NCBI GenBank assembly: GCA_027604005.1 | Contig: JADGJT010000007.1 | Location: 56,410 to 120,409, forward strand | DNA length: 64,000 bases | Reading direction: 5' to 3' | Source: Dinochytrium kinnereticum | Taxonomy: Eukaryota > Chytridiomycota > Chytridiomycetes > Chytridiales > Chytridiaceae | Shown here: piece by piece, positions 23,648 through 33,864 of the stretch | Numbering within the stretch: the stretch's first letter is position 1 | Layout: the number at the start of each line of letters is the position of its first letter | Made by a program: the position numbers and the translations under genes | The notes under the pieces: generated by a model | Seen by the model: the letters and a program-made list of their open reading frames with translations, nothing else | Told to the model about the DNA's origin: nothing | The model's database searches: none

Positions 23648-26256
23648 CTACTTCTTCTTCCCCTTTGCTCGTTCCGATGCAACCTTCTGTTTTCGCTTCT
23701 TTACCGCCTTTGGCATCTTGTTCTTTCGTTTCTCGCGCTTCTCCTCCTTCGTGGCAGCTTTCCTTGCCTGTAATATGTAGCAGTTAATGTGTGAAAGGGC
23801 ATTGTAACAAGGTATTATGGAACTAAAGAAACATAAAATATAGTGTGAGTTAAAATACCTTCTTCGCCTCTTTATCCTCATCCTTCTTTTGCTTTGACCT
23901 CCTCTCCCCACCCTCCAAGCCTTCCCCATTCTCATCGACACCATCCTCATCCTCCTCATCGTCGTCATCATCATCACTCCCTTCCTCATTATCCCCACCA
24001 GATCCAGACCCATCCGACTCACCAGCCTCACTACTCTCCTCCTCATCCGCCAATCCCGACTCCGGGCCAGCAACAAGGCCAATGACTTTCCCATAAAGAT
24101 CGACAGCGCTCGCCTCCCCTTTCCGACTCTTTGCGATGTCCCTCTCGGCATCCAAAACCTCGTCCAACGTTCTCGGGATGAAGGCGGATTGGAAGACAGC
24201 AGCCTCAACCATGGCCTCAGCGTTTTCGCCGTACCCCTCTGGTCTGGCATCGATGGAATTGTGGAGAAGGGTGACGTAGGCGTCGAGGGCTTCATCCTCG
24301 TCCTCAAGCTTCACGGCGGATTTGATGGCGGCAAAGTCGGTGACGATAAAGTCAAATAGGTCACGTAGGTTCATGATGGAGGTATCGCAGCGTTTGCCAA
24401 AATAATCGACAACGTTTGAGCAGTCTTTGCGGAGGAACTCGAGGGCGTGGGGGTGGTCGTGCTCGACTGATTGTGAGACGTCAATAACGTATAGTGTTTT
24501 TTGGTGGTATCTAGGTGGAGCAGTCAGGTTTTTTGTGTTTAATTGTTTTTACAATTGTTTCAGGAGGGCAATTTAATGACTTACAGGAGGTTGTATTCAC
24601 TCAAATCAGCGTGGACAAGCTTGCACTTATGGTACATCTTCCACATCATCTTAATAAGGTGGATGTACAGCGTTCGGAATACTACCGGGTCTGTGATAGC
24701 GGCATCCTTCAGCCTCGGAGAAGCCCTAGACAAAACGGTAAGTATTTGATAAAAAATGAGGGATGAAAGTTACCATCCGCCTTTATCACCTAGGAAGGTC
24801 ATGAGCAGGACATGCATTCTCAAAAGGAGAGGATCAGGGCAAGGAATCCCGGCAAGTTGCAGTCTCTTTAGGTTCCGCATCTCCTTTTCTGCCCACAGCT
24901 TGACCATCTTCCTAGGATTGGATTTCGCGTAGCCGTGACGGAATCGGAATTCTCCAGTAACGTAGCGGTCACGGTCCTTGAACGTAAGGATCGAGGTCTT
25001 ATAGATCTTGATTGCTCTGTGCTGTCCATCATCTGTCGTGGCGTGGTACACGTTCGCCTTGTTTTTGTATGAGTATTATCATGATATTGAAAGTAAACGT
25101 TAAGGAATTTAAAACCTACCTCCTTTCCTGTGCTAATGCAACCGTTAATCTCGAAAATAATGTTCCGATTAAGCATCTTAAAAAGGATAATTCGGGTTCT
25201 TGGATCCAACACCTGCTCGACCGTTGCTCTATCCGCCTTGTCCTTATGCACATGCCTAAAAAAGATGTGGGTGAATATAAAGGAGGTGTAATAAAAAAAA
25301 CGAGGAAATGAACGATCATCCTACTTATCAACCCCTTCCGCCTTCCTAGAACTCATCTTCACGTCACTTGTTACTGAAGAAGAGAGCCTCATCCCTTCAC
25401 CTCCGCCATCTGGCATAAATTAAAATTAGGCGCCCCACATTCAGCAGATATCAAAAGCCCTACCTAGCCTGATCCTTGAAGCGAATTTTGCACTCAAGGC
25501 TTCCATGAGCGCCAGCTCCGCATCGGCCTTGGACTTCGGTTGCTCCGCCGACTTTGGCTGTTTACGAGCCAGAAGAGGTCGCACTGCAGTAGTGGAATTT
25601 GTGGTGTGATGCTCAGCAGAGTCGGTGGGTTTGGATGTGGAGGAAGTGTTGTTGATCGTGCTTTGGTTTCGCAGTTTGTTGAATTGTTTGGTGAAGTCTT
25701 GAGTGAGGAAGAGGGGTGTTCACAGCTGAAGTAAGTTGCATGCATTTCTTTGTCGGTGTGGTTGTTTGTCATGGAAGAACGACAACAACAAATGAGAAGC
25801 AGGTGAAGGATGCCTACCTGATCCTGCCTCAAACCATTGATCCCCATAATTCAGATCCAAATCCCTATCCCCCTCAAGATCGTCAAAGTCATCGTCATAA
25901 TCATCAAATCCTTCATCCGATGCCGTGCCATCCTCGCCCCCTTCACCATCAGCATCAGCACCTCCGCCATCCGTATTCGACTCTCCAGGTGAAGAAGGCT
26001 CTGTGGGTGTTCCAGGATCCGACAAGGCAATGGTGCGGTTGAACTTGGGAACAAACGACGGGTTGATGGGAAGGGGTGGAAAGTCCATGCCAGTCTCCAA
26101 GGCAGCGAGTTTTGAAGACCCGGCGGCAGATGATGCATTTGTTTTTGGGGCATTGGGGTGGACGGATCGCTTTGGTTTCGTTTCGGCGACAGGCACATCC
26201 TCCTCGGCGTCAGAGAACTGGCCGTCGATGGGGTTGGATGCCTTGCTTGCTGACAT
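23648..26256 (-). CDS. RIO1: RIO1 atypical protein kinase
   Basis: RIO-family kinase/ATPase for late cytoplasmic maturation of the 40S ribosomal subunit. Minus-strand exons: 26256-25818, 25697-25464, 25409-25325, 25255-25120, 25057-24774, 24725-24585, 24510-23859, 23767-23648 (696 aa). The acidic N-terminus carries [13 protein letters not shown], the RIO1-specific segment before the domain. Kinase motifs: [15 protein letters not shown] flexible loop, [20 protein letters not shown] (catalytic Lys), [28 protein letters not shown] (catalytic Asp/Asn) and [17 protein letters not shown] (metal Asp), then DYFGKR. The tail runs from a long Asp/Glu/Ser stretch into a Lys/Arg-rich end, as in Rio1. Its 3' end is 94 bp from the convergent HAUS3-like gene. 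Confidence 0.96.
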
Positions 26257-26511
26257 GCTTCTCGCAGTTGAAAATCCAGCAAAAAAGAAAATAAGGCATT
26301 TGGTGCTTTTATTGACCACCACACAACACAAGCGACGGAGCCTCTGCGCTGATGTTGTGATGTTAAGGAAGATTGGGTACTGATTGCTGCGGGGAGGAGC
26401 AGGATATCGGAGCGGCAACAGTGCTTTGGGGGTCTGTGGGGTGGGGATGAAAAGAGGCCACGGCGAGTGGTTTGAGCATTGAGGAAAAGCCGCGCGGACA
26501 GACCGAGAGGC

Positions 26512-27056
26512 TCATGCTGCAGGCTGTTGGAGCTTGGGCATGATCAGGTTGATGTACAGCAGGAAAATGCCCATTACGGTGAACCTAGATCAGAAGTTTA
26601 ATAACAATATATAAAGAGCATCAAACATGACAAAAAGAAACGACGGGAGAAAGTTCAAACACTCACGATAAGCTTCCAGCTCCTTGCCTAAACTCTCGCT
26701 CACTGCCCTTGGTGGAGACGAACGAAACAATCGCGCTAAAGAGGGCCAACCAGGCCAGCGGGCGAATCTTAGAGAGAACACCACCCACACCCAAGAGAAT
26801 GGCCATGAATCCGAGAAGGTCCGCATCTAACTCTTCCTCATTGACCTTTGGCTGTTCGAAGGGCACGATGGCTGCGATTGAAAGAAGGGGTCCAGTCAGC
26901 AAAGAAAGGAATCCTGACACAGCATCGGGGCCATAAGTCCCCCTTCGATCTTTCCCACGGGTGGCCAGACATCACTGGCACATGAGCGTTGACGGGTGGA
27001 AGCCGCAGCTCACCTTCAGGCAGCCTCGGGTCGTCCCTCGCGAGCTTGAATCCCAT
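26512..27056 (-). CDS. WDR83OS: Asterix (WDR83OS/PAT10-type ER membrane chaperone subunit)
   Basis: Small ER membrane protein; in animals Asterix pairs with CCDC47 in the PAT complex that shields polar transmembrane helices during insertion. Minus-strand exons: 27056-27014, 26871-26667, 26584-26512, giving 106 aa, the same length as human Asterix. Visible landmarks are the N-terminal DPRLP, the FEQP...EELDADLLGF segment, hydrophobic helices AILLGVGGVLSKIRPLAWLA and LFSAIVSFVSTKGSE, the conserved Phe-Arg-Gln spacer and a last helix GIFLLYINLIMPKL. The start ATG is 51 bp from the divergent start of the CHP1-like gene. Confidence 0.88.
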
Positions 27057-27107
27057 CCTGGAGCAGCTGTTGTTGGGGTCAGAATGGTAGTGTGACAAAT
27101 CACTATT
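27057..27107. promoter_or_regulatory. 51-bp divergent promoter, Asterix / CHP1-like
   Basis: Only 51 bp separate the two ATGs. Any core promoter, transcription starts and both 5' UTRs must lie here or inside the genes. I see no clear TATA box; a CCCCAACAACAG / CTGTTGTTGGGG element (by strand) stands near the Asterix side. Confidence 0.6.
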
Positions 27108-27827
27108 ATGGGGACTGGTAGTTCGAAACTGCAGGCGCCAGAGCTGGAGCACCTGAAGGCCATCACGCCGTTCTCCGACGACCAGATCAACCGCCTCTAC
27201 AGCAGGTTCAAGCAGCTGGACAAGGCGCGCTGCGGCAGCATCCGTCCAGAGGACATGATGGCGCTGCCCGAGCTGGCGATGAATCCACTGGCTAACCGCA
27301 TCGTCTCCGTCATGGACGCCGAGGGCCGCAGCGAGATAAACTTCAAGCAGTTTTTGCAGAGCCTGGCGGTCTTTTCGAAGGAGACTAGGAGGGAGTCGAA
27401 ACTTGAATGTTTGTTCTGGCATGCATGCATTCATTTGGAACTGGGCGCTTATCTAATCCCCTCCACTTTCCTTGTCATAGTTGCCTTCAAGGTTTACGAT
27501 GTGAATGGGGACGGTCTTATTGACAATGAGGATTTGAAGACCATCTTAAAGCTCATGGTTGGAAAGTCGCTGGTGGAGGAAGAGATTCAACACCTTGTTG
27601 ATAAGACTATTTTGGAGGCTGATACGATTGATAAGGATGGATTCATCTCTTTCGATGAATTCAAGAGGGTCGGTGGATTTTTCTGAAACCTCTAACATTG
27701 GTTTTTTGCTTCCGTCTTTTTCTCTCAACATTTATAGCTAATGCTCCTTTTCCTTTCTCACCATTACCTCCATTATCAGGCTCTCTTCTCGGCGGATCTG
27801 GAAAGAGTCCTCTCGGTGGATTTCTAA
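27108..27827 (+). CDS. CHP1: Calcineurin B homologous protein (CHP1-like)
   Basis: EF-hand protein related to calcineurin B; CHP proteins bind Na+/H+ exchangers and membrane traffic partners. Exons: 27108-27408, 27481-27668, 27780-27827 (178 aa). MGTGSSK is a good N-myristoylation signal. INRLYSRFKQLDK and LPELAMNPLANRIV match CHP1 better than calcineurin B. EF-hands 1 and 2 are degenerate (Arg/Cys and Glu/Arg at binding positions), EF-hand 3 (DVNGDGLIDNED) is canonical, and EF-hand 4 (DTIDKDGFISFDE) has one residue more than the usual 12-residue loop. FKR joined to ALFSADLERVLSVDF aligns without gap to the CHP1 C-terminus, which supports the 48-nt last exon and the weak GTCGGT donor. Without that splice the protein would end after GGFF. 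Confidence 0.85.
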
Positions 27828-28093
27828 TGGCCTACTTTTTCTTTTTTTTCATAGAGTGCTCGTAGAATGACCTCATTCCTTGCTTTTTGTCTGAACTTCA
27901 CGTATACATAAAGATTGAAAAAGCGTTATACTTTGGATTGAATTTCATTACTTTGAAAGAGATTGCTTAAGATTCTGCTTTTATAAAGTTGTTGTTATGC
28001 GATGAATAATGATAAGGCCAGGAACTAATAGAAAAGGAAAACGAGAGCAACGAAACACTCTCCCATTATGCTGCAAAATCGCCCTTTCTTGCC

Positions 28094-30965
28094 TCAAAAA
28101 AATCCAGAAGATGCTCTGGACCCCACACAAGGCACCGGCTCATCCAAGTCCCTTGGGTCAAAGCTAACAGAACTTGCAGATCGACTCTCTGAGATCCCAA
28201 CCGGTTTGCCATTACTAGCCGACCTTGAATGTGACCCGCTCCCACAACCATTCGTCCGTGATATCTGTCGCCGGAAAGCAGGTGAAACACCACCTTGATT
28301 CATAAGAAAAGCAGGACCACTGGCTGGAATTCCATTGCTTGTGCTCATTGATGCGGGGGCGGAGGCTGGGCCCCTTGGAATGGGGGGAAGTGGAGTCATA
28401 TGTCGTCGGGGGAGTTGGATAATACGTGGGGTAGCGTCATCATCGTCATAAAAGTCGTCAGAGTACTCATCGTCGTCGTCATCGTCGTCGTGAAGCTCAT
28501 CGTCCTGAGTCATTCCTCTCCATTCTACAACCTCTGATCCAGGCCTAGATACCCGACCATCTACATGAGATGACCATGAAGATGTCGAGGCGGACCAGTG
28601 AGTCTCGCGGTCTTCCATATCTGCACCTTCCAACCCCGCAGTGCTGCTTCTGAGAATGGATGGGGTGGCGATGGAACCAATGGAAGATATGGCGCTTCCA
28701 AGCCTCAATGGCAAAGATTGTGCGCTTGAGATTCGATGCGAGAGGCTCGTCGCCGGAACCAAAATAGAGGGTGCAAGAGCGAGTCGTAGGCTTCCAAGGG
28801 ATGCTTGAGTGATCATGGGTAGGTCGTGAGTCGAGTTACGTGTAGCTCGGACGATGCCGGATGGACGAGGGTTGAAAGAGGTTTCGGTGAACGGACACCT
28901 TTCTTGACGGATGCATTGAGGGCAGGATAAAAAGTGATTATACTGTGAAAGGTAATTGCTTTTGGCGATGGACAGACGGAAATCCGCTAGAAGCTGTTTG
29001 ACCAGTTAAATATGCAAGTTTGAGCAGTTATCTTAGAATGGGATGCTTTTACTCACGATTCTGTAATTGGTAGAGGCGATAGAGGTTTTATACATTGCCG
29101 CGAGCGCTCGGACCATAATTTCCGGATCTTGGGTGCTAGTTTCGCCGTGATCCTTTCCCTCGATTAACTCGTTGATAAACACCTCGGTGAAATCGTTAAA
29201 GAACTAATCAAACTGATTACTATCCTTTCCTATTTGATTCTAAAGATTGTATACCTTATCATCCCACTCAAGAACGGTGTCTTTTTCAATTGCGTAGGCA
29301 ATAGAATAATGGCATTACCCCGGTCAGTTCATATCGAACAAGAATATGGCTACATAAAAACAATGAAATGTTCTCACCAAGACATGAGATAAGCTCCGTG
29401 ACAGATCCAGGGCTCCATCCTATCGTTAAGGATTTGATAAATAGAGCCACTACCGAAACCTTTTCACCCATCATCAGGTAAGCGACAATGAGTCCCATTT
29501 TTGGACGCAGCGGCCTAGCCAGGAAATAATCATCAGCACAGCGAATAGAAAAAGTATTCGCACACAAAACTCACCAAGAGGTGCCAATCTGCCCGATGGC
29601 TAGCGCTGCGAGCTCTGGAAGCCAGTCATCAAACACGGCTTTCAGTAGTTTTGCGGTACTCTCGATAGGCCAGCCTTCTATAAGCCACCTGATTCCCATG
29701 ACCACTTGGTCCAGTTTGAATTCCTTCATTTTGTCAGTGCTGCTGGGGAAAATGAGAGGATATGAAAGTTTCAGACCCTTCTAATCCTACCTTTACAACC
29801 CTCGCAAGGTGACGACCCGTGCAGTCGCAGTTCTTGTCGTTCCGGACGAAATCGGTAAAGGACGCATTAAATAGGTGATCCATCGTTCTCATGCTCCATT
29901 CCGTGTCTGCAATAGAACAAGTCAGGTAATGTAGACGTAGCCGTCCAAAAACCTACCCATATGCCGGAGGTCATCCACAAAATCCTTTTTTCTATCCGGC
30001 CCTGAAGCAACATGGACATTCGAATCATCTGAAAGCTCCTGAATGGTGGCAGTAAGGCGCGATAGCGGGGTAGTGGTCAATCTCGTTTCATTATCAGGAG
30101 CCCTTGAAGCCTCCTGTGCTTCGGCCTGAGTCTCCGCGCCTTGTTCCTCATGAGCAACAGACTCTCTTGAATGCGTTCTAGCCGTTCGTCGTAGAATCGA
30201 AGCAGGAGGCGTGTCTTCTTCCTCTGTGGTTTCATATCGTCTAGGCAAGTTGGTTGCCTGGTAGATGGGGTTGTCTGACGTCCGGGGCACGTAGTTCTTG
30301 AAAGTGCGTGTAGGGAGAATTGCGTCGGCCAAGAGGAGATCGCAGGACCTTAGGATAAGGGCACGAGCGCCTGCGCCTAGCTTTCCGTCCCGCATTTGAC
30401 GGTATGTCTGAAGGATATCGAGAGTTTTGCAAACGAAGCTAGCTTTGAACGCTTTTTTTCTTATGAAGTACACTACTATGAGGCAAGATGACAGGTTCTT
30501 GTCCTTCGAAGGAATGGAACGCTTGAAGAAGCTTCGAATGAGAGCACTGCTGTCCGTAAAAACAGTTGTTAACTGTCTGTAAGTAAGCTGGTTCGACCGT
30601 GTTCGCCGCGTTCGACGTGTGCTGAAATGACTTATCCCCCGAGACGTGATTGGGGCAGTTGTTGGATTGGTTGCGTGGCCATTGAGCTTGGTTTAGACTC
30701 TCAAATATGGATACACTGCCCGATGAAAGAAAGTTTAGAGTACAAAGCACTCCACAATTACTGTAGCCTGTGAAAGTCTACACAGGTCTTGAGTATCGTT
30801 GGGCGCGACGATTGAAAGTAATGCCAATACACGTCTTTCAAGTATATTGAGCAATGTTATTAGCACTTCATGTCCACTCATGACAGAGTTAATGCGAATA
30901 ATGTCGTGTGAATGGGTTGCAATGTGTTTCATGTTGGATGATGCGCGGTTTTGACGCGGTCGCAT
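28094..30965 (-). CDS. Uncharacterised protein, 802 aa
   Basis: No family recognised. Minus-strand exons: 30965-30762, 30686-29957, 29906-29791, 29723-29575, 29514-29378, 29280-29255 (26 nt), 29203-29057, 28993-28094. All joins keep frame with normal splice sites, so the gene is probably real. The N-terminal 400 residues and the middle (LDQVVMGIRWLIEGWPIEST, KLLKAVFDDWLPELAALAIG, GLIVAYLMMGEKVSVVALFI) look like stacked hydrophobic helices of an alpha-solenoid. A Cys group SCPQCIRQERC lies near residue 525. The last 280 residues are Ser-rich low complexity with an Asp run (seven in a row). ATGs at 30932 and 30911 are alternative starts. A soluble scaffold is the most I would infer. Confidence 0.7.
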
Positions 30966-31338
30966 GCATGGAGTCTGCCCGGAGCATCAAAAATCGTCGG
31001 TCGATCATTTTCGCGAGCAACCGACCACACGCGCGCGCTGGTGGCGAGCGAAGATCCTGAGAAAAGCGAAAACCAATCGCGGGAGGCTCCAGGGTGGCAG
31101 GAAGGTGCAACGAAGGGAACTGAGTTTCCCGTCGCACTGCGTGTCGCCCTCAGTGGGACATGCACCTCCTCCTGAACGCGAGGGCCAAAACGCGTTTTTG
31201 ATGGGTGTTTGTCCTCGGGGAATTTCTGCCCAGATTGGATTGGGGGACAACGGACCCAAGGATAGAAGAGAAAAAAAAAAAAGGGCGTTCTGAATAAAAA
31301 GCGCTAGGGGCAGAGTTTTCCTTCCTCTATTCCCCATC
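30966..31338. other. Divergent intergenic region before sphingolipid C9-methyltransferase
   Basis: 373 bp between two divergent starts; no gene supported. A run of A's (31270-31281) and pyrimidines just before 31339 fit a 5' UTR. Confidence 0.5.
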
Positions 31339-33137
31339 ATGACCACCAAGTACGCTGTGAAGCCGCCCCCCTTCCCCGTGGAGGGCGCTGGCAGCGAGAC
31401 CTTCTCCAACAGGCAGCTGATCAGCGCGATCCTGGTCGCTCCCCTCGCGGTGACCCTTCTCCTGAGCATCCCTCTCGCCTGGTACCCCCTGGTCGCTGCG
31501 GTGCTCGCCCTCCCCACCTTTGCCGCGTACAATGTCTACTTCTGCACGATCGCCCGCCCCATCCGTGCGCAGAAGGGCCTCCCCAACAAACCCGTCGAGG
31601 AGTACTTCACCGTCAAGGATGCCGCGCTCAAGGCCAAGTTCACTGGTCACAGCAAGATGCCCATTGAGGCTTGGTTTGAGGCTTACTTTGATGGTCAGAT
31701 GGATCTGAAGGAGGGTACCGATCTTATTGAGACCCTGGAGGCTCGCTACGACTGGGCTTCCTTCACCTTTACCCTCAGCCAGGCAAAGTTCTTTTTGACC
31801 CAGTGGATCCCTGAGACCCTCTGGCACTCCAAGAAGCAGGATGAGGACCAGGTCCGTGAGCACTACGACCGTGGAGATGATTTCTACAACTGGTTCCGTG
31901 AGTATTCTGATTCTCTTTTTGTCTGTTTTTTATCGTGACGGTGCTTAACGGTGCTGATCTTCGTGGCCCCTTTTGCACTCATTGGAGATCAGTTTCTCGC
32001 ATTTGGTTCATTTCGCTGCCCTCATGCTCAGCCTTTCATCGCCACCTGCTACTCGCATGATTTATCAAAGAAATCCCACAACTCACACTCATCTAAACCC
32101 TTTCTTTGTTTTCTTTAGTTGGCCCGATGATGATCTACACCTCTGGTATCATTACTGACAGCAAGTCTGGCGAGACCCTCGAGCAGCTCCAACAGAACAA
32201 GCTCGACCTCGTTGCTGAGAAGATCCAGCTTAAGAAGGGTGACCGTCACCTCGACATCGGCTGCGGTTGGGGTACCCTCGCCGTCCACTCTGCCAAGCAA
32301 GGCGCCACCGTCACCGGTGTCACCCTTGGCCGTAACCAAACCCAATGGGGTATGAAGAAGGCTGAGGAGAATGGTGTTGCTGACAAGGTTAACATCCTCT
32401 GCATGGACTACCGTGATATCCCGCGCCAGAAGTTCGATAAGATCACCTGTCTTGAGATGGCCGAGCACGTCGGTGTCCGTAAGTTCCAGGAGTTCTTGCT
32501 CCAGGTTAAGGACCTTTTGGAGGACGATGGTCTCTTCTTCCTTCAGATTGCTGGTCTCCGTCGTGCCTGGCAATACGAGGACCTTATGTGGGGTGTAAGT
32601 GTTCTCCTGGCATTCATAGGTTAAATGCAGCTTTGCATATTATCTTCGAAGGTGTTTAATATTCTGACTTTTACTCATTGTTTCTCGTCACCGATAGCTT
32701 TTCATGGCCAAGTACGTCTTCCCCGGTGCCGATGCCTCCGCGCCCTTAAACTGGGTCATTGAGCAGGCCGAGCGTGCTGGTTACGAAATCCTCAACGTTG
32801 ACACCATCGGTGTTCACTACTCCGCCACTATCTACCGCTGGTACCTTAACTGGATGAAGAACAAGGACAAGATCATTGATAAATATGGATCCCGCTGGTT
32901 CCGCGTTTGGGAGGTTAGTTGATCACTGTCTTAGTTTTTTATTTTCCTGAATTTTAGGGATTTTTTTTATTGAGCAGCATGTTTAATAATACCTCTTTTT
33001 CTCTTGTTTAGGTCTTCCTTGCCTGGTCCACCATCATTGCCCGCCAAGGTAGCGCGACCTGCTACCAGATCGTGCTCCACAAGAACTTGAACTCCTTTGA
33101 CAGGTCTCGTTTCCTCTCAAGGAGGCTTAAGGCTTAG
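31339..33137 (+). CDS. MTS1: Sphingolipid C9-methyltransferase
   Basis: SAM-dependent enzyme that methylates C9 of the sphingoid base in fungal glucosylceramides, acting at the ER membrane. Exons: 31339-31897, 32119-32594, 32698-32913, 33012-33137 (458 aa). Two hydrophobic helices near residues 28-68 precede the catalytic domain. SAM motif I is HLDIGCGWGTLAVHSAKQGA. Other family marks are REHYDRGDDFYNWFLGP, MMIYTSGIITD, GVTLGRNQTQWG, YRDIPRQKFDKITCLEMAEH and KYVFPGADASAPLNWVIEQ. It resembles cyclopropane fatty acid synthases, but the membrane helices and FLGP/YVFPGADAS blocks are those of the fungal C9-methyltransferases. The donor at 31898 falls inside the Phe-Leu-Gly-Pro motif. Confidence 0.95.
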
Positions 33138-33864
33138 ATTGTGGCAGACACGGTGATGGCTCTTAACTCCTCTACACCCTCTTACGAAAGAGGGTTGGTT
33201 GGGCACGGACGTTCTTTTGCTTTATGAAGTTGAATACGGTGCCCCAAAACACTTGTCTTCTTTGGTTACTTTTTTTCTTGTGCTTCTTTTGTTCCTTTTT
33301 TTTTATTTTTTAATCTGTTGTTTGATGTTGTTTGTTTTCGTCAACGTTGGCGATAAATGTTTAGTGGCGTCGTTTCGCTCTCATTTGTGGTCTGACCTTT
33401 ATTGCTTTATTTTTTCGCGATTCACTGCTTTGGTGGTCCATTAAAATAAATCCTACCCGTAGAACTTGTGTGCGTTTTCTTTGTGGGCGTTTTATAAGCT
33501 ATACCTATGTAAGGCTCGACGGAAGTGTGGCAAGTTTTTAAGACCTGTTGACACAGACACCCAACAGAGAGTCGCAAACCACCATAGTCCCTGCCTTTGC
33601 TTCTTATCAGTTGGGTTGAACCATTATTACTAAAAATCCCGACCTTCCGAAATTGTGGTTGCCAGAATTGTGATACTTTCTGCCAGCCAAGGCTTCTCCT
33701 GTCTTTTTCAAAAGCCTGAACCATAGTTAAACAAGGGTTTACCCTGCCACGGACTCCTTCAACTGAATTGTTTTTATTCTCTTCTGTTCTGGATGACAAG
33801 AGTGCCGTTACTGCATTGGTCGGTTTATGTGGGAGGCAATAGGAGGTATGAAAATATACGCGAG
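33138..33864. other. Convergent intergenic region
   Basis: 727 bp between convergent ends. The first 300 bp are T-rich 3' UTR-like sequence. 33430-33800 has a mixed composition and an open minus-strand frame of 125 codons without known motifs. I found no convincing tRNA or other RNA fold by eye. Confidence 0.45.

Noticed and set aside
23894..24085. His/Pro-rich plus-strand frame
   Set aside because: Mirror of the Asp/Glu-rich RIO1 tail on the other strand.
27669..27686. CHP1-like protein ending at GGFF
   Set aside because: The spliced 48-nt exon gives a tail aligning residue for residue with CHP1, whereas GGFF stops in mid-helix.
30586..30600. tRNA-like GGTTCGACC box
   Set aside because: No matching acceptor stem or A box, and it lies inside the coding exon of the 802-aa gene.
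33422..33799. 125-codon minus-strand frame between convergent genes
   Set aside because: No motif, no clear start context and no splice partner; possibly chance.
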